DNA of 64,000 nt, taken from NCBI RefSeq assembly GCF_000423625.1, contig NZ_AUII01000006.1:62001-126000 (forward strand). The letters run 5' to 3'. Below are positions 9,213 through 17,970 of the stretch, in pieces. The first letter of the stretch is position 1, and each line of letters starts with the position of its first letter. The stretch comes from Pseudonocardia asaccharolytica DSM 44247 = NBRC 16224 (GTDB taxonomy: Bacteria > Actinomycetota > Actinomycetes > Mycobacteriales > Pseudonocardiaceae). A program made the translations under genes and the position numbers. A model generated the notes under the pieces. It saw only the letters and a list, made by a program, of their open reading frames with translations. It was not told where the DNA came from and ran no database searches.

Positions 9213-11615
9213 TCACCCGATGGCCAGGTCGGTGCGCAGCGGGCGGCCCTGCATGGCCCGCCACACCTGCGCGGGGGTGAGCGGCATATCGGCATGCCGC
9301 ACCCCGATGGCGTCGAGGACGGCGTTGACCACGGCGGGCGGCGAGCCGACCGTGGCCGACTCCCCGACGCCCTTGGCGCCGATGGGGTGGTGCGGCGAGG
9401 GCGTCACGGTCTCCCCCAGCTCCCACGACGGACACTCCACCGCGGTGGGCAGCAGGTAGTCCATGAACGACGCACCCAGATGGTTGCCGTCGGTGTCGAA
9501 CGCCATCACCTCCATCAGCGCCATCCCGATGCCGTCGGCGAGCCCGCCGTGCACCTGCCCCTCGACGACCATCGGGTTGATCCGCACCCCGCAGTCGTCG
9601 ACGGCGACGAACCGGCGGACCTTCACCTGGCCGGTGCCCGGATCCACGTCGACGACACAGACGTAGCCGCCGCACGGGTAGGTGAGGTTGGGCGGGTTGT
9701 AGACGCAGGTGGCGTCCAGATGCCCCTCGACGCCCTCGGGCAGCTCCAGGTCCGAGTGCGCGGCCATCGCGATCTCGGCCATCGCCTTCGACGCCGAAGG
9801 ATCGCCCTTGACGTGGAAGCTGCCCTTCGACCATTCCAGATCGGCGGGCGAGACCTCGAGCATCGCGGCGGCGACGATCCGGGCCCGCTCCCGGACCTTG
9901 CGCGCCACCACCGCGGCGGCCGCACCCGACACCGGTGTCGAACGCGAACCGTAGGTGCCCAGCCCGAACGGGGTCTGGTCGGTATCGCCCTGCACAACCT
10001 CGATGTCGTCCGGGGAGATCCCCAGCTCCTCGGCGACGATCTGAGCGAACGTCGTCTCATGCCCCTGGCCCTGCGATTTGCAGGACAGGCGCAGCACGGC
10101 CTTTCCGGTGGGATGCACCCGCAGCTCCGCGCCGTCGGCCATGCCGAGCCCGAGGATGTCCATGTGCTTGCGCGGTCCGGCGCCCACGGCCTCGGTGAAG
10201 AACGACAGCCCGATACCCATGAGCTCGCTCGCCTCGCCGCGCTCGAACGCGGCGCGCCGGGCGGCCTGCTCGCGGCGCAGCTCCTCGTAGCCGACCATCT
10301 GCAGCGCCAGCCGGAGCGTCTGCGGGTAGTCCCCCGAGTCGTACTCCCAACCGGTCGCGGTCGTGTAGGGGAACTGCTCGGCCCGGATGAGGTTGTTCAT
10401 CCGCAGCTCGGCAGGATCCCACCCCTGGTCGGTCGCGAGCACGTCGACCAGCCGCTCGATCAGGTACACCGCCTCGGTGATCCGGAACGAGCAGGCGTAG
10501 GCGACGCCGCCGGGCGCCTTGTTGGTGTAGACGCCGGTGACGGCGCAGTGCGCCGCCTGCAGGTCGTAGGAGCCGGTGAAGACGTGGAACAGCCCGGCCG
10601 GCATCTTCGACGGCTGGGCGGTGCCGTTGAACGCGCCATGGTCGGCGAGCACCTTCACCCGGACCCCGAGGATGGTGCCGTCCTTGGTCGCCGCGATCTC
10701 GCCGTGCATGTGATAGTCGCGGGCGAAGGAGGTGCTCATCAGGTTCTCGGAGCGGTCCTCCACCCACTTGACGGGGGCGCCGGTGACGATCGACCCGACG
10801 ACCGCGCAGACATATCCCGGATAAATCCCGACCTTGTTGCCGAACCCGCCGCCGATGTCCGGCGAGATGATCTGGATCTTGTGCTCGGGCAGGCCCGCGA
10901 CCAGCGCATACACAGTGCGGTGCGCGTGCGGGGCCTGGGTGGTCGTGTACACGGTGAGCTTGCCGGTCACCGGGTCCATGCTCGCGATCGAGCCGCACGT
11001 CTCCATCGGCGCCGGATGCGTCCGCGGGTAGACCATGTCGCACGAGGACACGACGTCGGCCCGGGCGAACACCTCGTCGGTGGCCGCGGCGTCGCCTGCC
11101 TCCCAGTCGAAGATGTGGTTGTCGGTACGTCCTGTGATGTCGTCTCGAATCAGCGGCGCGTCGGGATCAAGGGACTTTCGAGCATCCACGACCGGGGTGA
11201 GGGGCTCGTACTCGACGTCGATCAGCCCGAGCGCATCCCGGGCGGCGTAGCGGTCCTCGGCGACGACGAACGCGACCTCCTGCCCCTGGAACCGGACCTT
11301 GTCCGTGGCCAGCACGGCCTGCACGTCGTGGCTGAGCGTCGGCATCCAGGCCAGGCCCAGCCCGGCCAGGGTCTCCCCGGTGATCACCGCGTGCACCTTG
11401 GGGTGAGCCTCGGCGGCGCTGGTGTCGATCGCGGTGATCCAGGCGTGGGCGTACGGGCTGCGCAGGATCGCCCCGTGCAGCATCCCGGGCAGCCGGATGT
11501 CATCGAGGTAGTGGCCCTTGCCGCGCAGGAACCGGGCGTCCTCCTTGCGGCGCATCGGACCGTAGCCCCGCGGTGTGGTCGCGGCGGCCGTGATCGAGTC
11601 GATTCCCGCGCTCAT
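9213..11615 (-). CDS. coxL: Aerobic CO dehydrogenase large subunit, form I
   Basis: An 800-residue molybdenum hydroxylase subunit of the xanthine oxidase family. The active-site loop reads AYACSFR with Cys375. This fits the AYxCSFR signature of form I CoxL, whose cysteine bridges Mo and Cu, and not the AYRGAGR of form II. Other Moco contacts are visible: GGGFGNKVGIYPGY, SQGQGHETTFAQI and GAKGVGESATVG near the end. The ATG at 11615 overlaps the coxS stop by 4 bp (ATGA). It oxidises CO to CO2 on the cytoplasmic side of the membrane, feeding electrons through CoxS and CoxM. Confidence 0.95.
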   Translation of the reverse strand: MSAGIDSITAAATTPRGYGPMRRKEDARFLRGKGHYLDDIRLPGMLHGAILRSPYAHAWITAIDTSAAEAHPKVHAVITGETLAGLGLAWMPTLSHDVQAVLATDKVRFQGQEVAFVVAEDRYAARDALGLIDVEYEPLTPVVDARKSLDPDAPLIRDDITGRTDNHIFDWEAGDAAATDEVFARADVVSSCDMVYPRTHPAPMETCGSIASMDPVTGKLTVYTTTQAPHAHRTVYALVAGLPEHKIQIISPDIGGGFGNKVGIYPGYVCAVVGSIVTGAPVKWVEDRSENLMSTSFARDYHMHGEIAATKDGTILGVRVKVLADHGAFNGTAQPSKMPAGLFHVFTGSYDLQAAHCAVTGVYTNKAPGGVAYACSFRITEAVYLIERLVDVLATDQGWDPAELRMNNLIRAEQFPYTTATGWEYDSGDYPQTLRLALQMVGYEELRREQAARRAAFERGEASELMGIGLSFFTEAVGAGPRKHMDILGLGMADGAELRVHPTGKAVLRLSCKSQGQGHETTFAQIVAEELGISPDDIEVVQGDTDQTPFGLGTYGSRSTPVSGAAAAVVARKVRERARIVAAAMLEVSPADLEWSKGSFHVKGDPSASKAMAEIAMAAHSDLELPEGVEGHLDATCVYNPPNLTYPCGGYVCVVDVDPGTGQVKVRRFVAVDDCGVRINPMVVEGQVHGGLADGIGMALMEVMAFDTDGNHLGASFMDYLLPTAVECPSWELGETVTPSPHHPIGAKGVGESATVGSPPAVVNAVLDAIGVRHADMPLTPAQVWRAMQGRPLRTDLAIG

Positions 11616-12091
11616 GCTCGGGCTCCCTTCACCTGCGACAGCTCGGCCGCCGCACGCACCGAGCGGACGATGTTCTGGTAGCCGGTGCAGCGGCAGACCT
11701 GCCCGGAGATGGCTTCCCGGATCTCCTGCTCGGACGGATCCGGGTTGCGGTCGAGCAGCCAGCGGCCGGTCATCAACATCCCGGGGGTGCAGAACCCGCA
11801 CTGCAGGCCGTGGTGGTCGGAGAAGGCCTGCTGGATGGGGTCGAGACCGTCGGCGGTCGCGAGATCCTCGACGGTGCGGACCTCATGCCCGTCGGCCATC
11901 GCGGCGAGCACCGTGCACGATTTCACCGGGGTGCCGTCGAACCAGACGACGCAGGTCCCGCAGTTGGACGTGTCGCAGCCCCAGTGGGTGCCGGTCAGCC
12001 CGAGATGGTCACGAAGCAGGTGCACGAGCAGCAGCCGGGGCTCGACCTCGACCGTGCGCTCCGCGCCGTTCACGGTGACGGTGATCTGCAT
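11612..12091 (-). CDS. coxS: CO dehydrogenase small iron-sulfur subunit
   Basis: A 159-residue protein with both [2Fe-2S] domains. The plant-ferredoxin-type cluster uses Cys39, Cys44, Cys47 and Cys59 (GCDTSNCGTC, then KSC). The helical domain uses Cys98, Cys101, Cys133 and Cys135 (QCGFCTPG and VCRCTGY). All eight ligands are present. It passes electrons from the Mo-Cu site to the flavin subunit. The stop lies 1 bp downstream logic of coxM, and coxL overlaps its end, giving the M-S-L order of form I operons. Confidence 0.95.
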   Translation of the reverse strand: MQITVTVNGAERTVEVEPRLLLVHLLRDHLGLTGTHWGCDTSNCGTCVVWFDGTPVKSCTVLAAMADGHEVRTVEDLATADGLDPIQQAFSDHHGLQCGFCTPGMLMTGRWLLDRNPDPSEQEIREAISGQVCRCTGYQNIVRSVRAAAELSQVKGARA

Positions 12092-12092
12092 G

Positions 12093-12983
12093 TCAGGCCC
12101 CCTCGGTCTCGACGGCGGCGCCGGCGGCGCGGGCGGCGGCCCGGCGCAGCGCCCGGGTGGTCAGCTCCCCGGCCAGATGACGCTTGTAGTCGACCGGGCC
12201 CCGCTGGTCGGCCACCGGGTTGCAGTGCGCGGCGGCGATCCGCCCCGCCGCGGCGAAGCTCTCCTCGGTGGCCGGTCTGCCGCGCAGGAAGTCCTCGGCC
12301 TCCTCGGCGGCGAAATGGGCGGCGCCGACGGCGGTGAGCCCGATGCCGACATCGGACACGGTGTTCCCGTCCAGCCACAGTACGGCGCCCGCGGCGGCCA
12401 CCGCCCAGTCGCCCGCCCGGCGTTCGACCTTGGTGTAGGCGCTGCCGCCGCCCGGCCGGATCGGGACCCGCAGCTCGGTGAGGATCTCCGCGGCACCGAC
12501 GACGGTCTGGTACGGCCCGGTGTGGAACTCGCGCACGGGCACGGTGCGCTCGCCGTCGGCGCCCTGGATGACCGCGATGGCGCGGACCGCGCTGAACGCG
12601 GCCGAAAGATCCTCCGACGGATCGGCCTGGCACAGCGATCCGCCGACGGTGCCCCAGTTGCGCACGATCGGGTCGGCGATGACCCGCTCGGCGTCGCGGA
12701 AGATCGCGAAATGCTCGCCGACCACGGCCGAGTCCAGCAACTCCGCGTGCCGGACCAGCGCGCCGATCCGCAGCAGTCCGGAGTCCAGGCCGATCCTGGT
12801 GAGCTCCGCCAGGTCGTTGATGTCGATCAATGTCTCAGGGTTGGCGATCCGCAGCTTCATCATGGGGATGAGGCTGTGTCCGCCCGCGACGAGGCGGGAC
12901 TCCGGGCCGTGGCGGCGCAGGAGGTCGATGGCGTGCGCGACGCTCGTCGCCCTCGCGTACTCGAACTGGGCAGGCACCTGCAT
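12093..12983 (-). CDS. coxM: CO dehydrogenase FAD-binding medium subunit
   Basis: A 296-residue FAD-binding subunit. The flavin motifs VAGGHSLIPMMKLR and NWGTVGGSLCQADPSED are clear, followed by a CO-dehydrogenase flavoprotein C-terminal domain. It is the first gene of the leftward operon; its stop is 1 bp from the coxS start. The promoter must lie in the 114 bp shared with the divergent LysR gene. The M-S-L order is that of functional form I clusters. Confidence 0.93.
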   Translation of the reverse strand: MQVPAQFEYARATSVAHAIDLLRRHGPESRLVAGGHSLIPMMKLRIANPETLIDINDLAELTRIGLDSGLLRIGALVRHAELLDSAVVGEHFAIFRDAERVIADPIVRNWGTVGGSLCQADPSEDLSAAFSAVRAIAVIQGADGERTVPVREFHTGPYQTVVGAAEILTELRVPIRPGGGSAYTKVERRAGDWAVAAAGAVLWLDGNTVSDVGIGLTAVGAAHFAAEEAEDFLRGRPATEESFAAAGRIAAAHCNPVADQRGPVDYKRHLAGELTTRALRRAAARAAGAAVETEGA

Positions 12984-13021
12984 GGTCCCTCCCGTGCTCC
13001 GGTTGGACGAATGAACATCAT

Positions 13022-13037
13022 CGTGATGCCGATCACG
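13022..13037. promoter_or_regulatory. Inverted repeat in the cox/LysR divergent promoter region
   Basis: CGTGAT-GCCG-ATCACG is a perfect 6-bp inverted repeat, and GGGTT (13041-13045) with AACCC (13058-13062) forms a second, looser pair. Both lie in the 114 bp between coxM and the divergent LysR gene. LysR proteins usually bind such a site beside their own gene. The role is inferred. Confidence 0.4.
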
Positions 13038-13097
13038 TTCGGGTTCAAGAGCCGGATAACCCTTCGCTTAATCCCCTGGTCGCGCACACTGTGTCAG

Positions 13098-14045
13098 GTG
13101 ACACTGACGCAACTGAGCGCCTTCGTGCTCGTCGCCCGGCTGGGCTCCGTCCGGGCGGCGGCGACGGCGCTCGGGGTGAGCGAGCCGGCGGTCTCTCAGG
13201 CGCTCGCGGCGCTGCGCCGCCATCTCGGCGATTCCCTCGTGATCCGCGGGGATGCCGGCATGGTGCTGACCGAGGGCGGGAAACGGCTGGTCACGATCGC
13301 CGCCCAGATGGTGGGGCTGGGCGCCGATGCCGAGGCCGCGGTGCGTTCGGCGCAGGGCGCGCCCGATCAGCTCCGGCTCATCGCACCCAGCGAGATCGTC
13401 GAGTTCGTCGCGGGCCCGCTGGCCGCGGCGTTCAGCACCCGCAGCGGCAACGGCGTCGAGGTCTCCTCCGGGGTGGCGGGGGTGGCGGAGATGGCCGTGC
13501 TGGTCGCGCAGCGGCTCGCCGATGTCGCGCTCGGGCCCTATCTGGGGGCCGACCGCAGCCTCGGCCTGGTCAGCGACCCGATCTTCCGGTGCCGGCTCGT
13601 CGTGCTCGCGGCGCCGGACACGCCGCCGCGCGGCGCCCCGGCGCAGTGGCGATGGCTGGTCGATCCGTCCGGCACCGATCCCGGCAGCGACATCGCGCGG
13701 CTGCTGCGCACGCTCGGCATCCCGGAGTCGCGGGTGAGTGTCTATCCGAACCAGACCGCGGCGTGGGATGCGGCGGCGCGTGGGACCGGCGTCGCACCGG
13801 GGATCGCGCATCTGGCCGCCCATCAGCTACGCCGCCGGGAGCTACAGGTCGTGGAGGTTCCCGGCACCCCCGTCGCACTGAGCTGGTATGCCACCACCCT
13901 GCCGGCCGACCGGCGGTCGGCGTCCACGGGCTCGCTGCGCCGCTTCCTCGACACCCCGGAGGCGATGAAGCTGCTGCGGGCTCCGGGCGCCGGCGTCCCG
14001 CCGTCGCGGTTCCGGCCACCGGTGTTCGTGACGCTCTGGAACTGA
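13098..14045 (+). CDS. LysR-family regulator divergent from the cox operon
   Basis: A 315-residue protein with an N-terminal LysR winged helix (FVLVARLGSVRAAATALGVS, EPAVSQALAALRRHLG) and a C-terminal periplasmic-binding-like effector domain. GTG at 13098 was chosen because it starts the helix-turn-helix at the usual distance. The gene is read away from coxM, the classic layout for a LysR regulator that controls its neighbour. It probably tunes CO dehydrogenase expression; the effector is unknown. Confidence 0.85.
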   Translation: MTLTQLSAFVLVARLGSVRAAATALGVSEPAVSQALAALRRHLGDSLVIRGDAGMVLTEGGKRLVTIAAQMVGLGADAEAAVRSAQGAPDQLRLIAPSEIVEFVAGPLAAAFSTRSGNGVEVSSGVAGVAEMAVLVAQRLADVALGPYLGADRSLGLVSDPIFRCRLVVLAAPDTPPRGAPAQWRWLVDPSGTDPGSDIARLLRTLGIPESRVSVYPNQTAAWDAAARGTGVAPGIAHLAAHQLRRRELQVVEVPGTPVALSWYATTLPADRRSASTGSLRRFLDTPEAMKLLRAPGAGVPPSRFRPPVFVTLWN

Positions 14046-14051
14046 AGCCTG

Positions 14052-14732
14052 TCACCCCAACAGCGGGAACCGGTACGCGTCGGCTCCCAGCAGCGTTCGT
14101 TCCCGCGCGGTCAGCGGCACCCGGCCGGTACCGGCCCGCAGGTAGGACACATCGTCCCACGGGACGGGGACCGCGCTGCCGAGCAGCCCGTCGAGTACCG
14201 CGCGGACGGCGGTGAGCCCCGGCCCGGACGGACCGGGCCGGTCCAGATGGGCGACGAGGTCGTCGTGGTGCACGGTGGCCTCCACGGCGAGGATGTGGAA
14301 CAGGTCGTCGACCCGCAGCGCCCGCCCCCGGGTGCGCACCACCGCCTCGCCTGCCACTCCCGCGCCGAGGTGCAGCAGCGCGGCGACCGCATCGGCATAC
14401 TCGGTGGCCAGCTGCTCGATCCTCGGATAGAGGCTGGCCAGAACCCGCACGCCACGCCGGTCGGCACCGGGGGACGGGTCGGCGAGCAGGCCGGGGGTCC
14501 AGTAGCGGATGGCGTCGATGTCCGGCGGCCCGTCGGCCGGGGTGCCGAGCGCGACCAGCGCATGGCGGACCCCGCCGAGCAGATGCGCCACGAGGTCGCG
14601 CACGCACCAGCCCGCACACGCCGTCGCCGCCCACCCCTCGGGCTCGGCCAGCGACGTCACCAGCCCGACGAGATCCCGGTGGACCTCACCGGCCAGCTCC
14701 CGCGTCGATGGTGAACTGGTACTGCGGCACAC
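14052..14732 (-). CDS. Mycothiol-dependent maleylpyruvate isomerase-like (DinB fold) protein
   Basis: A 226-residue protein of the actinobacterial DinB/maleylpyruvate isomerase-like group. Family features are GWCVRDLVAHLLGGVRHAL near the N-terminus, a histidine in HILAVEATVHHDDL that would help bind metal, and a trailing regulator-like domain ending in GADAYRFPLLG. Members use mycothiol or act as metal-dependent thiol transferases; many have no known substrate. The GTG start at 14732 follows GAGGAG by a good distance. It converges on the LysR gene. Confidence 0.7.
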   Translation of the reverse strand: MCRSTSSPSTRELAGEVHRDLVGLVTSLAEPEGWAATACAGWCVRDLVAHLLGGVRHALVALGTPADGPPDIDAIRYWTPGLLADPSPGADRRGVRVLASLYPRIEQLATEYADAVAALLHLGAGVAGEAVVRTRGRALRVDDLFHILAVEATVHHDDLVAHLDRPGPSGPGLTAVRAVLDGLLGSAVPVPWDDVSYLRAGTGRVPLTARERTLLGADAYRFPLLG

Positions 14733-14860
14733 CGCTGCTCCTCATACCTGTCATACCTGGCGATCGAGCCGGGCAGACGCCGACCGGCACCCGGCCCGCC
14801 GGCCGAACCCGCAGTATTCCGGAGAATCGGGCGGACGACGGCATCCCGGAGGATCACCAA

Positions 14861-15186
14861 ATGAACGCGGTTCGGACGGTCGGTGTGGCGCAGCGACGCG
14901 CCCGGCTCGCGGTGCGTCACCGGCTGGTGCCCGACGCGCGCATCGGCCCGCGTTGTTCGACCACAGCGGCAACATCGGGCCCACGGTGTGGTGGGACGGG
15001 CGGATCGTCGGCAGCTGGGGTCAGCGCCGCGACGGCGAGGTCGTCGTCCGGCTGCTCGAGGACGTCGGGGCCGAGGCACAGGCGGCGGTCGAGGCCGCCG
15101 CGGGACGGCTGGCCGACCAGCTGGACGGCACCCGCGTCACCCCGCGTTTCCGCACTCCGTTCGAACGCGAACTCGCCTCGTCCTGA
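14861..15186 (+). pseudogene. AlkZ-like winged-helix DNA glycosylase remnant
   Basis: The ATG at 14861 follows GGAGGATCACCAA and opens with VRTVGVAQRRARLAVRHRL, the usual N-terminus of actinobacterial winged-helix DNA-binding (AlkZ/YcaQ-like) proteins. After about 28 codons the frame changes and the sequence jumps to the family C-terminus (HSGNIGPTVWWDGRIVGSW, TRVTPRFRTPFERELA). Roughly 250 central codons are missing. This is an internally deleted, non-functional gene. Confidence 0.75.
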
Positions 15187-15269
15187 GCCCCTGTTCCGCA
15201 CCGAGCTGTGCTTTCCTGGTCACAGCCCGACATGCGGTTCCCGGCAAACGGGCGGATGGTGGGGATGCG

Positions 15270-15575
15270 ATGAGTACCCACGGACAGCGGTTCCGGCGGC
15301 ACCGGACACCGGTCATCACCGACGCGCCGATGTCACCGACCGAGGAGCGGCGGCACCGGGAACGGGTCTACTCGACCCTGATGGCCGTGCATCTCGTCGG
15401 GCTGACGATCGGCGCGCTGCTGTACTTCCAGGCGTTCTGGGTCGGGCTGGCGATCCTGATCGTGACCGGTCCGCTGCCCTGGGTCGCCGTCGTGCTGGCC
15501 AACGAGCGCACCCGGCGTCCGGGCGGGCCGGGCCACGTTTCGTCGCCGCACGATCCGGGCACCTCGGACTCGTGA
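15270..15575 (+). CDS. DUF3099-type two-helix membrane protein
   Basis: A 101-residue protein with a basic N-terminus, the conserved-looking VITDAPMSPTEERRHRE segment and two adjacent membrane helices (LMAVHLVGLTIGALLY and WVGLAILIVTGPLPWVAVVL). This is the pattern of the small actinobacterial DUF3099 proteins, of unknown function. The ATG at 15270 is preceded by GGTGGGGATGCG. It stands alone between two decayed genes. Confidence 0.65.
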   Translation: MSTHGQRFRRHRTPVITDAPMSPTEERRHRERVYSTLMAVHLVGLTIGALLYFQAFWVGLAILIVTGPLPWVAVVLANERTRRPGGPGHVSSPHDPGTSDS

Positions 15576-15688
15576 CGCACCCGGCGCTGGATGCGCCGTC
15601 CCCCGGCGAACGCGAACGGGTGCACCATTCCCGTTACCTGGGCCTGCGCGACGACAAGCCGGCCGCCGACGTGGTGTGCGAGGGATGA
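15572..15688 (+). pseudogene. Short remnant, possibly a DNA ligase C-terminus
   Basis: A 38-codon frame beginning with GTG that overlaps the preceding stop. Its end (HHSRYLGLRDDKPAADVV) resembles the closing residues of ATP-dependent DNA ligases. No ligase catalytic sequence is nearby, so it would be a fragment. The resemblance is short and the call is tentative. Confidence 0.25.
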
Positions 15689-15800
15689 TCGCGCCGTCCG
15701 TCGGTCGCTGCGGGCGCCGGCTCGGCCGTGCCGCAGGCGCATGGTGCTGTGGGAGGCTGGATGGGGTGATGCGCGCCGTTGCTGCCGAAGGACCGACCCG

Positions 15801-17324
15801 ATGCTGAGGACCGCGCAGCGCCGTCCCGAGCCGCCGCGGCGGCATCCCCGGCGCCACCTCGGGGGCCTGCTGCGCGAGCTGCGTTCCTGGCCGACGCTGC
15901 TGCTCATCGCGCTCTGCGTGTTCGCCGGTATTCCGGCCGCGGTCGCGCTCACCCCGAACCAGGAGATCGTGACACTCGGCCAGCACATCAGCGTCGGCGC
16001 CCGGACGCCGACGCTGTCGGTGGCCGGGCCCGCGCAGCTCGTCCAGATCGGCAACACCGAACTCGACATCCCGCGGCTTCGGGTCTACGGCCCGCTGCGC
16101 CCGCAGCTCGTGCTGGGTCCGGTGCAGCGCAACGCGGCGGCGGCGGAGGTGCTCGACCCCGATCGCACCCGGCAGGCGCGGGAGGACGCCACGACGACGC
16201 TGACCAACGGGTTTCTGCGCTGGTACGCGTTCGGCGCGCTCGGCCTGGTCGCCATCACCCTCGCGGCCAGTGCCATCGCCGGCTGCATCCGGATCCTCGC
16301 CCTGCTGCGACGGCAGAGCCGGATCGACCGCGCGCACCTCAGCATCGCCGAGATCTGGCATCGCAGCGCGGGGACGCTCGGGCGGATGACCGTGCTGGCG
16401 TTGACCGCGTCGCTGCTGGCCTGGGGTGCGTGCGGAGCGATGGCCTATCAGGGCACCGTGCGCGGGCTAGCGCACATCAGTTCCCTCTCCGATCTCGTCG
16501 GCACCTACCACGTCTCCCCCGCACCGGTGGGGCCCAAGGTGTTCGGTTACACCGGCGCCGTGATCGGCGACTCCCGGGTGGCGCGGGTGGGTGGACCCCC
16601 GATCCCCGACGCCACGCCCGCGGATCTCGCCTGCGAGCGCAGCGCCGACTCGCTGGCCCGCGAGCTCGGCCGGTTGCTCACCACCCAGGTGCGCAACCTG
16701 GCGTGTTCGGGTGCGACCATCACCGAGGGCCTGCGCGGACCGCAACAGCGCGGGGACCAGACGGTGCCGGCCCAGGTCGGCCTGCTCAAGCAGATCGACG
16801 GGTTGCGCTTCGTCGTCGTCGCGATCGGCCCCAACGATCTGGGCTGGGCCGATTTCCTCAGCTACTGCTACGGCGCGCCCGACTGCACGGACAACCTCAC
16901 GCAGGGCGAGTTCGACTACCGGCTCGCCGCATTCGACCGCGAGTACGGCAATCTGCTGCAGGACCTCGGCGAGCTGCCCGAGCGGCCCCAGGTCGTGATC
17001 ATGACGTCGTACGACGTGTTCGACCCCGACGCGGACTGTCCGGACTCGCACGGTCCCCCCGGCGTCGCCGGGCTGGACCGGGCCAAGATCGAGCTGCTGA
17101 GCGCCCGCAACGCCGCGCTCAACTCCATCCTGCGCAGCGGCGCCGAGAAGTACGGTTTCGACGTGGCCCGGCCCGGGCTCGCCCAGCTGTGCACCGGGCC
17201 TGCGGGCGATGCGCTGGGCCCCGATCTGCAGGGGCTCGCGGCTCCCCATCCGTTCCACCCCACCGGGGTGGGCTCGCTGCGGATGGCCGCGGCCACCGCG
17301 CGACTGCTCGAACCGCTCCCCTGA
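15801..17324 (+). CDS. Membrane-anchored SGNH/GDSL hydrolase
   Basis: A 507-residue protein. A basic tail and a first membrane helix (WPTLLLIALCVFAGIPAAV) precede an extracytoplasmic stretch, a second helix (AFGALGLVAITLAASAIAG) and a third (MTVLALTASLLAWGACGAM). The C-terminal domain is an SGNH hydrolase: block I GDSRVARVGG with Ser258, block III VVAIGPNDLGWADF, and block V HPFHPTGVGS. It should act outside the membrane on an ester, perhaps a cell-wall glycan acetyl group or a lipid. The ATG at 15801 follows GAAGGACC. Confidence 0.8.
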   Translation: MLRTAQRRPEPPRRHPRRHLGGLLRELRSWPTLLLIALCVFAGIPAAVALTPNQEIVTLGQHISVGARTPTLSVAGPAQLVQIGNTELDIPRLRVYGPLRPQLVLGPVQRNAAAAEVLDPDRTRQAREDATTTLTNGFLRWYAFGALGLVAITLAASAIAGCIRILALLRRQSRIDRAHLSIAEIWHRSAGTLGRMTVLALTASLLAWGACGAMAYQGTVRGLAHISSLSDLVGTYHVSPAPVGPKVFGYTGAVIGDSRVARVGGPPIPDATPADLACERSADSLARELGRLLTTQVRNLACSGATITEGLRGPQQRGDQTVPAQVGLLKQIDGLRFVVVAIGPNDLGWADFLSYCYGAPDCTDNLTQGEFDYRLAAFDREYGNLLQDLGELPERPQVVIMTSYDVFDPDADCPDSHGPPGVAGLDRAKIELLSARNAALNSILRSGAEKYGFDVARPGLAQLCTGPAGDALGPDLQGLAAPHPFHPTGVGSLRMAAATARLLEPLP

Positions 17325-17358
17325 GGCGGGGCCCCGCGGCGGGGTTACTGCGGCGGGG

Positions 17359-17970
17359 TCACCGATCGCGCAGCCCGCGGGCGCGACGCTGCCGACCCTC
17401 CTCGGAGTCGAGCCGCTCGCCGATGGTGCGCAACGAGTTGCCCAACCTGCGCATCGCGTCGGCGCTGAGCGAGGAGACCACGAAGCTCTCCTCGGCGTTG
17501 AACCGCGGGAACAGCTCCTCGATGAGCTGGCGGCCCTTGCCGGTGAGCTCGACGATGACGAGCCTGCCCTCGGTCTCGTGCGCGCGACGGGTCAGCAGCC
17601 CCCGGCGCTCCAGGGTGGCGAGCACGCCGCTGAGGGTGCTGCGGTTGACGCCCACCTCCTCGGCCAGGTGGCGGGTCTGCAGCTCGCCGTGCAGCCAGAG
17701 CACCCAGAGGACGACGAAACCCGTCCAGGTCAGCTCGCTCTGCTTCAGCACACCCTGCTCGAGGTGATGGCGGATGCGCATCGCGATCCGCTGGATGCTC
17801 GAGACCGTCGTCAGCGCCTGGAGATCGACCCGCTCCCCGGCGGTCTGCCGATCAGCGAGCAGCTCCGCGACGGATCGTGGATTCGATCGTTCGCTTCCGA
17901 TTCTTTCTGCACGTACGGTACCGGCCGGTTCTGCCCGATCTCGTCGCCGTGCCGAGGGCCCACCCGCCAT
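17359..17970 (-). CDS. MarR-family transcriptional regulator
   Basis: A 203-residue protein with a winged helix-turn-helix at about residues 90-165: LTWTGFVVLWVLWLHGEL, RHLAEEVGVNRSTLSGVLAT and the wing HETEGRLVIVELTGKG. The order is the MarR plan. The first 45 residues are basic and low-complexity. The ATG at 17970 lies next to an AT-rich stretch (CGCTATTATTCTGAC), unusual here, which likely holds the promoter. It converges on the SGNH hydrolase gene. The target is unknown. Confidence 0.85.
   Translation of the reverse strand: MAGGPSARRRDRAEPAGTVRAERIGSERSNPRSVAELLADRQTAGERVDLQALTTVSSIQRIAMRIRHHLEQGVLKQSELTWTGFVVLWVLWLHGELQTRHLAEEVGVNRSTLSGVLATLERRGLLTRRAHETEGRLVIVELTGKGRQLIEELFPRFNAEESFVVSSLSADAMRRLGNSLRTIGERLDSEEGRQRRARGLRDR

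Noticed and set aside
8580..11681. A 1033-codon open frame on the plus strand
   Set aside because: It lies opposite coxL and the XdhC-type gene, which have clear families; composition is that of a shadow frame.
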